NCBI GenBank assembly: GCA_030141605.1
Contig: JAQGDQ010001512.1
Location: forward strand, 1 to 36,973
Reading direction: 5' to 3'
From: Tubiluchus corallicola
Lineage: Eukaryota > Priapulida > Priapulimorpha > Priapulimorphida > Tubiluchidae
DNA: 36,973 nt
The position numbers were made by a program, and so were the translations under genes. Under the pieces are notes generated by a model. That model ran no database searches and was not told the DNA's origin. It saw only the letters and a program-made list of their open reading frames with translations. Position 1 is the stretch's first letter. Every line of letters begins with the position of its first letter. Below, piece by piece: positions 1 through 10,706 of this stretch.

Positions 1-1
1 G

Positions 2-151
2 CTTCCAAGGGAGCTATACTGCACCAGAGACTGTACTTCACTGGGAAGAGAGTTTCGTTATTTACCGTACAATGATGGCATTTCTTGCTTCAGAAACAAT
101 TTGCTAATCAGAAAATCGGCCAAGATCTTACAGTCTTTTGCCTCGCCTGTG
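2..151 (+). CDS. Possible partial exon, unrecognised Cys-containing protein
   Basis: The frame is open from the left edge to 151, where CCTGTG|gtaagt forms a good donor in phase 0. It reads LYCTRDCTSLGREF, then LPYNDGISC. A Cys-rich stretch followed by 'DG-x-S-C' recalls the Cys-rich segment after ADAM/ADAMTS-type metalloprotease domains, but the match is weak. It opposes the minus-strand protease paralogue. It may also be chance. Confidence 0.25.
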
Positions 152-229
152 GTAAGTCATCACTATCGTCCCCTCCTTAGCACTTGATAAATACAAACAT
201 TTTTGTAAAATTGCTACTTATACAAAGTT

Positions 230-790
230 ATAGCACTAGTATTACGCTTACCTGATTGAAAAACTCATGTAATTGGAAAAGAAAATTTTTAGAAATACTA
301 AACGACACTAGTTCACATTCCCAGTCCCAGTACCAGTGTGCATCACTGGCTCACACTCCCAGTCCCAGTGTGCATCACTCGCTCACACTCCCAGTCCCAG
401 TGTGCATCACTGGCTCACACTCCCAGTCCCAGTGTACATCACTGACTCACAGTCCCAGTGTACATCACTGGCTCGCACTCCCAGTCCCGGTGTGCATCAC
501 TGGCTCAAAAATAAACATATTATTAAATCCAAAGTAATTTATATTTTTGCGTGTTGGAAATGTACTCTTCATATGCTCTGACTACTTTTTCAAACTTCAC
601 ACAATATTATCTGAATTCGCTTCAATTTCTTACTCGACAAATTACCATCAAAATGGCCGCGTCTGTCAAGTGCGGAAGTTTAAATTAACAGTTTTTTTTA
701 CAGCGTACTGCTAATAAAAGTTTTGTATACGACAAGACACCATGTAAGTATAGCGCGAATTTTTTAATCTTTTTACTTAAGAATTTTGTT
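230..790 (+). mobile_element. Dispersed element (family A) containing a minisatellite
   Basis: Flanks of the minisatellite match other copies. 'acttatgtaattggaaaag'-type sequence lies on the left, and 'gctctgattatttttcaaac...atcaaaatggctgcgtct...acagcgttactgc' types lie on the right. Other copies are at about 1800-2570, 2880-3270 (minus), 4710-5180 (minus), 11080-11300, 13185-14460, 19340-19700 and 20040-20300. No coding capacity is visible. The class is unknown. Confidence 0.65.
310..505 (+). repeat. Minisatellite of about 28-36 bp units
   Basis: Units contain cactcccagtcccagtgtgc and atcactggct, repeated about six times with some shortened units. The array lies inside a copy of the dispersed element described at 230-790. 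The Cys/Ser/His-rich open frames here are shadows of the repeat. Confidence 0.9.
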
Positions 791-1019
791 TTCCTAATCT
801 TTCTCCTGCTACAGAGTAAGTAGTGACCAAGATGTCTACACGTATATAATAAACTCAAAATCTGTGCGTTGCAGCGCTAAAAAGAGCATCTTATCTAAAA
901 ATTAATTTTTGATTTCTCGTTATTTTGGTTCAATTATGCTATTAACCTAAGCTCAAAGAGCGTTTGCCGACTGTAAATAACAATTCTTCACATAACAGAG
1001 GCAACTGTTATGTCGCTTT

Positions 1020-1160
1020 TACCCTAAATACCACGTGCCAGGCAGGACAACAGTAGGAAATATTCTTAAGGCTTATGACCCGACCGCAGTGTCGAACTCA
1101 TGACTTCCCAATATGAAAGTGGACACATTTTCAGTAAGCTATACCGTTTGGTCAACGCAT
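1020..1160 (-). repeat. tRNA-derived SINE-like head
   Basis: On the minus strand a tRNA-like order is seen: an A-box-like stretch (complement of about 1127-1157), then a B box GAGTTCGACAC (complement of 1089-1099). It is not a functional tRNA because the acceptor and anticodon stems do not pair well. Confidence 0.4.
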
Positions 1161-1200
1161 TTAGTTAGCTAAGTTAAGCACATATAGTGCTATTACTTAC

Positions 1201-1264
1201 CAGTTGCCGTAAATACGATGCAAGGCAGTAAAAATACTGCAATCGCTTTATACTGCTTATACAT
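1201..1264 (-). CDS. First exon (signal peptide) of a serine-protease paralogue, partial gene
   Basis: ATG at 1264 opens MYKQYKAIAVFLLPCIVFTA, ending in phase 1 at a gtaagta donor. Length class, phase and sequence around VFLL and the exon end match exon 1 of the trypsin-like gene at 18856-18910. Homology continues through the 5'UTR and TATA region (1190-1450 aligned with 18849-19110 by eye). The remaining exons were not found in 1-1200, so the gene must continue off the left edge, or be a broken copy. The protease identity is inferred from the homologous promoter and exon, since no catalytic motif is visible. Confidence 0.7.
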
Positions 1265-1336
1265 GAAGTAATTGTTGTTGTGGTACTTCAGTGATCTGGT
1301 ATCTTAAAAATATGGGACCGAGCCCCAGACCTTTGA

Positions 1337-1344
1337 TTTATATA
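1337..1344 (-). promoter_or_regulatory. TATA box of the protease paralogue
   Basis: TATATAAA on the minus strand lies about 75 bp before the ATG. The neighbourhood (TTTGAGACG upstream, TGACATTT-type boxes further up) is conserved with the trypsin promoter at 18992-19045. Confidence 0.68.
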
Positions 1345-1584
1345 CGTCTCAAATGATGACGATTTTCGTGACATTTGCAGCTACTACACGACGGATTGAA
1401 AACAAGTTAGTAAATAAATGTAAGTGAATACTTCCTGCTTTATAGGTCAACAACATAAAACGGCTTACTAACTAGAACTTAACTATTGACTTTCAAAAGT
1501 TGTTTGTCAAGTAAGTGATATCTCCGTGCAACGGACAAACATTTATTCACTTTCCTTTCTTTCGTAAAACCATGCTCTATCCTA

Positions 1585-1735
1585 TTGATTATTATTATTA
1601 ATATTTTATTATTACTGTTATCATTATCATTATCGCTATCGCTATCGCTATCACTAACGCTATCATTATTACTATCACTATCGCCATCGGTATCATTATC
1701 ATTAATATTAGTATTATTACCATGAATGGCAAAAA
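1585..1735. repeat. ATT / TATCGC microsatellite
   Basis: Degenerate ATT trinucleotides surround a cgctatcgctatcgctat run and TATCAT units. The minus-strand Asp/Ser/Asn-rich open frame over it is a repeat artefact. Confidence 0.85.
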
Positions 1736-1825
1736 GTGACAATGCACAACAGTATAAAATAAAATTTACTAGAAATATATTTTTTACTCGGATACATGAA
1801 AACATAATGTCCTTTCCATATGTAA

Positions 1826-2275
1826 GTGCTGCCTAAGTGTGGTCCAAGTGCGGTTCAAGTGTGGTCGAAGTGTTGTCCAAGTGTGGTCCAAGTGCGGTTC
1901 AAGTGTGGTCGAAGTGTTGTCCAAGTGTGGTTCAAGTGTGGTCGATGTGTGGTTCAAGTCTGGTCAAGTGTGGTCCAAGTGCGGTTCAAGTGTGGTCGAA
2001 GTGTGGTCCAAGTGTGGTTCAAGTGTGGTCGATGTGTGGTTCAAGTCTGGTCAAGTGTGGTCCAAGTGCGGTTCAAGTGTGGTCGAAGTGTGGTCCAAGT
2101 GTGGTTGGTCCAAGTGTGGTTCAAGTGTGGTCGAAGTGTGGTCCAAGTGTGGTTCAACTGTGGTCGAAGTGTGGTCCAAGTGTGGTTCAAGTGTGGTCGA
2201 TGTGTGGTTCAAGTGTGGTCGAAGTGTGGTCGATGTGTGGACCAAGCGCGGCCCAAAGGTGGTCCAAGTGTGATT
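1826..2275 (+). repeat. Minisatellite, 12-bp-based higher-order array
   Basis: About 450 bp of variants of gtggtccaagtg, gtggttcaagtg and gtggtcgaagtg are organised in higher-order blocks of about 80-90 bp (1940-2020 is nearly repeated at 2010-2090). All frames on both strands stay open, so the VVQVWSKCG-like frames are artefacts. The right flank (2330-2540) is family A element sequence. Confidence 0.92.
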
Positions 2276-2289
2276 AGTAACTATCAAGC

Positions 2290-2570
2290 AAAATGGTATT
2301 ATAAATGTAAAAATATTGATCTTTTTGATACTATAAAGTAATTTATTCGTTTGCTTAGTTGGCGAAGACTGTATTACGAATGCTCTGATTACGTTTTCAC
2401 ACTTTATGAAATGTTATCTAAGCTTGTTTCAAATGATTTATTATCAAAATTGCTGCGCCTAACGGTTATCCGGGAGTTTTATATTTACAAGTTTCATACA
2501 ATTTTACTTCTAAAGCAAGTTCTGTATAAAATAAAACAGTAGGTAAGGTTTATAAAAATTCTAGGCGACT
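2290..2570 (+). mobile_element. Family A element, right part
   Basis: The segment 'acgaatgctctgattacg... gttatctaagcttgtttcaaatga...atcaaaattgctgcgcctaacgg' is homologous to 14180-14290, 19530-19640 and 580-700. It directly follows the minisatellite at 1826-2275. Confidence 0.65.
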
Positions 2571-2879
2571 TCGGGCTCTTTTGTGAAGAACGTTTTCAAG
2601 TCATTTGACACAGAAGTATAAAGTCACTAGCCACAAACACAGACCACAGTGAGACACAAATCAAATAACTCACTGGAAAGTTAAGTCAACCTTATGTATG
2701 ATTTGCCACCATATCGTTATTATTATACCCTTGATGTTATGATAATATGTTTGAGTATTTTGTAAAAAGTGGTCCTGGGCCCGCTCCAATTTCGTAAGAG
2801 AATACATTAGTCAACTCTTATGTGAACAAGCATTCGGATCACTGATATAAATTGCATTTGATTGCTTAAAAAATGCCCT

Positions 2880-3270
2880 GAAGGTTGCTTAAGCGTACCT
2901 TTTTCTTTAAAGCACAAGAAAAAAACGTTTCATAAGCAAAAATTCGGGTTGAAATTTTACATCACTTAAATGCTGTCTTATTGCACACAGAGCACACGTT
3001 AGCAGTAACGCTGTCTAAAGATAATAAATATAAACTTCTGCTATGATGATTAGGCGCATACATTTTAACGGGAAGTCATTTGAAATAAGATTAGCTAACA
3101 TAGTGTAAAGTTTGAATAAATAATTTGAGTATTCACAACTTAATTTTTATATAACTTATTCTTGTCGGTAACATTAATAATTTTTTGGTAAATCAGTGGT
3201 GCACACTGGTATATGCAGACTGGTGATGCAGTTTATTTGAACTAGGTAAGCGTAAAGTTAACGAGTATAA
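2880..3270 (-). mobile_element. Family A element, minus-strand copy
   Basis: The minus strand carries the family order, including 'acagcgttactgctaacg', 'gacagcattt' and 'ttttcttgtgctttaaag'. A short 'ccagtgtgcaccactg' tract sits at the internal tandem-repeat position, related to the array at 310-505. Confidence 0.55.
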
Positions 3271-3539
3271 CTTTAAATGTGTAATGTTTTTGGAACATAC
3301 TTTAAAACTACAGTATTTCCGCATAGAATTATAGGCTTGTTGGGTGTTTTTGTGCTAATAATATTAAATTTTGTTGAAGGTGTAAAACCATGTGTATTTT
3401 GTCATCATTATTGTTTGTCTTGCATCCAACTGTGTACAAAATCTTTCGCTAGCCACAGGAATCTATCATTTTGTGGTAACTGCTACTTTCGACTGCAATT
3501 CGATAGAGATAAATGACCACAAAGAAAAGATTTATTTAC

Positions 3540-3735
3540 CGTCGCTCATTTAACAGACAACATTAGCACTAGCGGCTGTTTAACGACTTACACAACAATG
3601 CAGGTGAGGACGCAACACACAAACAACGAATAACATGTAGAGTATGTGACTTGACATTGGCGCTGGTCGACTCGAACTCAAGACTATTTGATCGTAGTCC
3701 GAAATCTAAACCATTCGGCCACCCAACTGAGGACC
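3540..3735 (-). repeat. tRNA-derived SINE-like head
   Basis: The minus strand shows TGGCCGAATGGTTTAGA (A-box type, complement of 3704-3720) and GAGTTCGAGTC (B box, complement of 3669-3679). These are 25 nt apart, as in tRNA genes. No intact cloverleaf is visible, so a SINE head is more likely than a tRNA gene. Confidence 0.5.
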
Positions 3736-3739
3736 AAGG

Positions 3740-4700
3740 ACAAATTAATGCCGTTTATTAGGCGCAAGAGCCAATTGTATTATTATATGGTTCAAAAACT
3801 GCTCAGATGATGTTAAGACAAGGTTTTTTGTAGCATTTTTTAGACAGTTTTATTGTAATTTTATAGTGTTTAATTTAATCGTGATAAAGGAAATATTGAA
3901 AGCATGCAAAGTGAGCAGTACTGGTAAAAACATGGCTTCATGAAGTGTTCTTTGCCTTGAGAAGAATTTTCTAGTTCATAGTTTTCTTTACCTGTAACAG
4001 TGCGTTCTTAATTCGTTTCCAATGTTGTTATTAATATTACACGTTGCGCTAATTTCATATGAATTTGTTGACAGATATTGGAATTTCTCCTTGACTACAT
4101 TGTATATTATGTTAGTCCCTAAAAGATACTGTCCAACTTTGCCCATTCAATTTTATATTAAGGTTTTAGTACCCAGCAAATGTATATATAAAAATTGTGA
4201 TTTCAGTACTTGTCATACACTTTTGCTTGGCTCCATTGCATTGTGTAGATTGAAAATTAGTATGTTCACCAAACTGCACTGAAATATATTGATGTAGATT
4301 GTTTTATTGAATTAAATAATTTTATAGATTTTTCAGTACCTACTCTTCGTATATAAAGATTTTAGATTTTTGTCTTTTAATGCTTGTATTGGCTGTCCGA
4401 AGGATCAGTAATTGTAAAATTTACATCCAGGTATTTGTATTGTTTAATTTGCTTATTAAATTTTTAGAACGAAAGTATTACCGTTTGTGTGCTTACATAT
4501 AGAAATCTTTTTCTGCAAATTTGTTTTTAAGACACTTGCATTTTCTTTTTTTAAGGTACTTAAGTTTCTTTTTTTATTGTCTTCTTGTTGCTCTATTTGC
4601 AGAGTAATGTAGAGTTTGTAGCTTTCACGCAGAACGTGCTTTTTTACACATTTATGTACTTTCCTTAAAAAGTTTCTATTCTTTGATTTTACTGTTACTA
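3740..4700. other. AT-rich stretch without recognised gene
   Basis: Only short open frames occur here, without splice, motif or promoter support. No tandem repeat or TE motif was recognised. Confidence 0.6.
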
Positions 4701-4709
4701 ATTAAATTA

Positions 4710-5180
4710 ATTGGATTTAATGCACAAGAAAACTCTCCACTTACATAAGGCTTCAAAACTTACGTACTGCATTTTTACATGCAGAGTTTGTCGGCGTAAC
4801 GCTGTTTAAAACTTGTAAATTTAAACTACCGCGATGACGCAGCTATTTTAATGGTAGGTCGTTTGAAAGAAGTTTTGATAACATTAAGTAAATTTAGTTA
4901 CATAAGTCTTTCCAGCAGGTAAGCGAGATGCTAAGTAGTAGAGATTTGCGTGAAACGTTTTTTGGAACATAATTTAACATTGGCTTTTTTTCCCCTGATT
5001 TACGTTGTACATATATGAAGTCATGTAGTGGAACAGTATTGCGGAAGATTTAAAATGAAAACAAACAAAAATTCCTTTTAACGCGAGTACGATATATGCA
5101 TAAAAATGCTGTAAAGTAATATAACTTTTAGGGCGATTTTTCTGAAACCTACTTCAGGTACCCCTTTTCTTGTCATTGGT
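4710..5180 (-). mobile_element. Family A element, near full-length minus-strand copy
   Basis: Read on the minus strand it starts gacaagaaaaggggtacctg and continues through 'gttttcattttaaatcttccgcaatac', 'cgcttacctgctggaaagac', 'aatagctgcgtcatcgcgg', 'aacagcgttacgccgac' and 'agttttcttgtgcatta'. The first half matches 13185-13510 on the plus strand. Confidence 0.65.
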
Positions 5181-5299
5181 TGGCGTGGGTCTTTCACCTA
5201 GCGAACTCCGCTCACCAGTCGATTATTGAAGCAGCTGAAGTGTGATGGACACATTGAATCACGAACCGGCTTCTGCTACGAAATGCCTGATTTAGAATA

Positions 5300-5750
5300 A
5301 CTGTGTCGTCACACCTATCATCTATATGGTCAAGGAACACGCGCACAAATAAATGGAAACGTTTTAAGACTCGAAAAAATCAACATCGAGCCTTTAAATT
5401 TACCACTGGACAAAACACAACGGAGTATCGAATCAGCTTCCGTAAGTCTCTTAACTGGTCAGGGAAACTTCAAGCAATTTTTGTATAGTTTACGTCTAGC
5501 GGATAATAACACATGTGAATGCGGCACTGAAATTTAAACACCTGAACACCTGATATACAGCTGCAACAAAGTAGACGCTAATCGAAGAAAACACCTACTA
5601 GAAACTCTGCAGGGGAAAAAATAACCACTAACCAGTGTATTTTTAAAAAAAGAAGCATTAGATAAAGCTTTGGTTAATTTTGCACGAGACTCTTTTATCT
5701 TACCAGTTTGTAAAGGGATGTATAAGAGTATGATGCGTAATACAATATAA
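5300..5750 (+). pseudogene. Non-LTR retrotransposon C-terminal fragment
   Basis: Shifted and stop-containing frames encode LLTGQGNFKQFLYSLRLADN and then CECG...TPEHLIYSC, the Cys-x-Cys...His...Cys motif found after the reverse transcriptase/RNase H region of several LINE clades. The frame continues with NRRKHLLETLQ, and after a frameshift with VNFARDSFILPVCKGMYKSM, stopping at 5750. It has a TAA inside the motif and at least one frameshift, so it is dead. Confidence 0.65.
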
Positions 5751-6064
5751 ATTTTAACTCACACACACATGTGTATATAAATATAGGTATATATTTATGG
5801 CAAAATTCATCCTAGTTTTATCCTTGTTCTTATATATTTATAAGTAAGGCGTGCATATAGATAAGTTTGTCTTTTCTAATACTTTCGTAATAGTGTACTT
5901 CAAATGATCCCAGTGAATGAATTCTGTTAATATGGAGCTTAATTATTGTAAATAATTGCTAAAATGTTTTATAAGCAAGTTTGTGGTACATGTATTAAGA
6001 TCAGAATTGTAATTGACCGTGTTGTATATGTACTGTTATATCATGTTGCTCAGACGTTGCATGT

Positions 6065-6895
<831 letters not shown>

Positions 6896-6899
6896 TATA

Positions 6900-8090
6900 T
6901 GTTGTGCAAATAAAGATTTATCATCAGCTTGTCATCATCTTCTGTCATACGTTGCTGATAACAAACTCTGCCTCCTGGCTTTTGATTGGACCATCTGACT
7001 ATTTCCTGACTTTTACTGAGTGACACTAGTCCTGTCTCCTCTCTCAGATCGGTTAAACAGTTAACCAATCCCGGCCTCTTGAGTAGAATAACAAAGAGAT
7101 CAGGCTCGGCCAGAGTAACATGGCTTCCCATTGGAGCAGTGAAGCCACACAGGGTGTCATGGAGAAGCTACGCGTTCTTTTATTGTCAATTCTCGCCTTA
7201 GTAGACAGAGTTATGAAGCCAAAATGAAACAGGAAGGCGTTGCGTAAAGGCGCTGCATGAGGCGTATGGCGATGTGTTGTACAGACTTGAGATATTTATA
7301 CGTGTTTATACCATATAAAGATTTATACGTGCCATTATACATTATGCATTATACAAGAAGTTCGGAATTTTGTTGTTTCAAGGTTACAACAACGCAACTT
7401 GAAGATTTCCCTTTTTCATTGTGTTGTAATCATTGCTAATAAGTATAGTACTTTATAATTATAGAATTTAGAATTTAGATCTTTAGAATTTCTCACTCTT
7501 CCTATATGATGTTCCAGTGTTTTGGATATAAGCACGTGGTGCCTCCCAGTGTTTGCTTTCGTAAATTTAGTTCTGATGATTGGCAGTAGACCGTTGCCAT
7601 CATTTTGTGTAAAGGAAGTAAAGGATTCGTTTTGTCCATTATGCCAAGTCGTATTTTTATTGAAATTTTTGTCAGATGCAGTTTCTAAGACGGGTCTGGC
7701 CGTCAGTTGAAATTTTACTGCTCTTTGTTAATCGTTTATAAAATGAAATGACGCAAATCATTTATATAATCTTGGTGACATACTTGAAGAAGTTTGAGTA
7801 TTTGACCTAAAACTATTGTAATCATACTGTATCGCGTTTCAACTTTACAATTTGTACCCTAACATTTTTTTAAAATAGTTTGGTTGTGTATCTTAGGTTT
7901 CTTTTACTTAAAGGTTTGCTGACGAGTCAACGAAAGCTTTCAGAATGTGCGTGCAGCGCTCTTGCTGAGCCAGAGTACTAAATGCCTCCAATACTAGTTT
8001 AGAAAAATGTAAACAAACAAACAAATAAACAAATAAACAATCATTTGGACAATGAACTCCTGAAAGGAGTCATTTTAAGTTACTTCTGCT
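6900..8090. other. No gene recognised
   Basis: Open frames at 6883-7131 (minus), 7257-7439 and 7522-7710 lack known motifs, splice partners or promoters. A short AAAC/AAAT array lies at 8010-8040. Confidence 0.55.
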
Positions 8091-8097
8091 TGAGGGT

Positions 8098-8103
8098 TTT
8101 ATT
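8098..8103 (-). terminator. Candidate poly(A) signal AATAAA
   Basis: AATAAA on the minus strand lies about 190 bp after the protease stop codon. No strong GT-rich downstream element was seen, so the assignment is tentative. Confidence 0.35.
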
Positions 8104-8292
8104 TAAATGCAAATTCCACCACCAAATAAAAAACCATCAAAATTGACTGCTCAGTGATGAACAAAAATTAATGCACCTTGAGGAATTGATTACTGTCTAC
8201 TAAACTTACACCAAATCCAAGTTATTAACTTAAAATTAATCAGCGATCCAGTTAGAAACTAATGATCCAGCTTTTTATCATTCAGTTGATCA

Positions 8293-8769
8293 TCATGGAC
8301 ATGTGCAGGAGCATGCATCCGTCGTTCCTTCTGTACCCCCATTGTCTTGTGTCGTTCCCTCCGTGGAGCCGTTGTCTTGAGTTGTTCCCTCTGTGGACCC
8401 ATTGTCTTGAGTTGTTCCCTCTGTGGACCCATTGTCTTGAGTTGTTCCCTCTGTGGACCCATTGTCTTGAGTTGTTCCCTCTGTGGAGCCATTGTCTTGA
8501 GTTGTTCCCTCTGTGGAGCCATTGTCTTGTGTTGTTCCTTCCGTTGAGCCGTTGTCTTGTGTTGTTCCTTCCGTGGTGCCGTCATCGCACGTTTCACAGC
8601 CTCCGTTCTGCGACAGCTTGTTTTCTATCCACCCCAAGTAGTAAGCTACGTCTGTGTATACGCCAGGATAACCAGGACGGGCGCAGCCAGAACCCCAGGA
8701 CACAATGCCACACACGGTATCTCCTTTTTGAAGATCGCTGGTTGTCACTAGAGGCCCTCCCGAATCGCC
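8293..8769 (-). CDS. Protease exon 8: catalytic serine and repeat tail
   Basis: The acceptor attacag precedes [10 protein letters not shown]. The exon then carries [20 protein letters not shown] and the C-terminal helix (YLGWIENKL). A non-protease tail follows: GGCETC, eight Thr/Gly-rich decapeptides and a final CSCTCP before the TGA stop. The tail is encoded by the 30-bp minisatellite at 8341-8580. Confidence 0.94.
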   Translation of the reverse strand, partial: GDSGGPLVTTSDLQKGDTVCGIVSWGSGCARPGYPGVYTDVAYYLGWIENKLSQNGGCETCDDGTTEGTTQDNGSTEGTTQDNGSTEGTTQDNGSTEGTTQDNGSTEGTTQDNGSTEGTTQDNGSTEGTTQDNGSTEGTTQDNGGTEGTTDACSCTCP

Positions 8770-10646
8770 CTGTAATGAAGCAATGCAAGACATTATTAAA
8801 AACATGGCTCACTCTACTTATGACTCGCTCTACACACAAAATTAGTGCTCTACAAGTTTAAATTTCACAGTGTGATATTGCAATACATATACATAATGCT
8901 TTTGGCTGTGAAAGTTGGAAGTCAATGCTTTAATGGTTTACTCCTTCAGGACAGCACCATTCAAAATAGGTCTTATAAGCTCATGACTTTTCTGCTGCTG
9001 TATGAGCACGGATATAACTAAATGATTACAAATTAGGTACTGTTCTATGCAAGAGAATCTTGACTATCCAATCATGCTATTTGTCTAATGTTAGTTGGGT
9101 AAAATAAAGAAAAACACGCCTTCTTCAGGCACTCCAACTTGAAATATTGAGTAGCATAGTCTCGTGCACACTAATTTATTGACCGCCAGGCTGCGCTGTG
9201 TTCTGCTGCTATTCTAGGAAAAAGCAACTGTTCAGCCAAGGACAAATTAAGTTCGTTTCATCTTTTAACAGGAATTTATCCTTAAAAATAAAGTAGACTT
9301 TCGGTCACAGTGTATCGGAGGGTTGTATCTGGATAGTTGAAATTTTTTGTTAGCCGATTTCATACAAATGATACTGTGCATTTTTACAGTGAAAACACTG
9401 CAGTTACTGCAATGCAAGTTTTTCACTTTTTTGTCAAAAATCTTTTTAAATTTGTCTAAGTTAAGCAAATGCATTTCATATATTTTTGTTTTGTATGAAA
9501 ATCTATTGTGCGAGGAGTAGAGACCAACAAAAATTGCCAAATATAACATTATCGTTGCTTTGTGAGCGAAATTTTGTATGAACACATGCAAAATGCAAAA
9601 TCCATGTGATTTTTTCCTCTTTATGTGAATTTTTGTTTCACTTGAGGAAAAGGTGCTGTGGAAACCTTGTTTGAAACGCTGAGTTTTTCTTCGTTTTTTT
9701 TTTAATTTTGAGACTTTTTTATTGACTATTCTTGTCATACTTGTCACATTTTTGTCACTGTTCTTGTTAGGATTAAGGATTAATCTGGGAAAACTAAACG
9801 CCTCATGTGCAATTTGAATTGAGATAAATAAATTAGAGCCACGTGGCTGCAGAAAATGCCAAAAATTTGCGATTCTACTGCTTTTGGTCTTAATTTCGGT
9901 GCAGCATGACTTCAAAGATAAAACGAGCTGCCCGATCTACCCGTTCATCTGTCATTTCGGGGGAAAATACTAGAGCAATATTATAAAAATGTTACTGCTT
10001 TACGCCCACTAACTTTGAGATTGTCTCTGAGATTAAACCCCCAAACAGTTCACACTACATTTACAAGTTTGTTACACTCGTAGTAAAACCAAAATGTTAT
10101 GAATGATTAATAATTATTAAATTTTGTTACCTGACAACTATCTTTGCCACTTTCAGAAGCACACTCCATTCCGGGTCGAATCCAGCTACCGTAGCTGTTT
10201 TGGCACTCCGCTATCGTGTTCATAGTCAGACTGACCCATCGCAAAGTAGATGTCATACTGTAATATGAAATTAGTGCCTAAAAATTACAATCTTGATCGT
10301 TCATGAACAAAGGTTTCCACTATATCAACAACAAATGCTAATAACTTTGTTGGTGTATTCGTAATTTTAATAAGATCGATGCGTGCGAGCCAGGATTTTC
10401 TTTTGTATTATCAGCGTGCAATCTTTCCAAACAGCTGCTGTATTTGTATTAGTCTGCCCGTTTATCTACCTATCTGTCTGTCTGTCTATCTGCCCATCTG
10501 CCTCTCTGTCAAACAAACCAGCCAAGCAACTAATCCTATTGAAATTTGCACATTCCCTAAAATTAAATTGGTATTCTACAAAATGCATAGAAAAAATATG
10601 GCAGCAGCAGTAGCTGGAGCAGCAGCGGTAGTAGTAGTAGTAGTAA

Positions 10647-10706
<60 letters not shown>

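Noticed and set aside
310-505. CRISPR-like array
   Set aside because: Units are head-to-tail with no unique spacers, in an animal genome; it is a minisatellite.
1826-2341. Cys/Val/Trp-rich 171-residue frame
   Set aside because: All frames are open because of a 12-bp minisatellite; there is no start context, promoter or splice support.
3277-3516. 79-residue Cys-containing plus frame with a hydrophobic N-terminus
   Set aside because: No TATA box, no splice structure and no family match; the hydrophobic stretch is ordinary for AT-rich sequence.
3650-3730. A true tRNA gene
   Set aside because: A and B boxes are present but stems do not pair and no discriminator/T-run end is seen; a SINE head fits better.
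8262-8861. Plus-strand 199-residue frame with [10 protein letters not shown] repeats
   Set aside because: It is the antisense shadow of the protease repeat tail.
9265-9915. 216-residue minus-strand open frame
   Set aside because: It lies wholly in intron 7, is Lys/Ser/Ile-rich and has no recognised domain; chance in AT-rich DNA is more likely, though a nested gene is not excluded.
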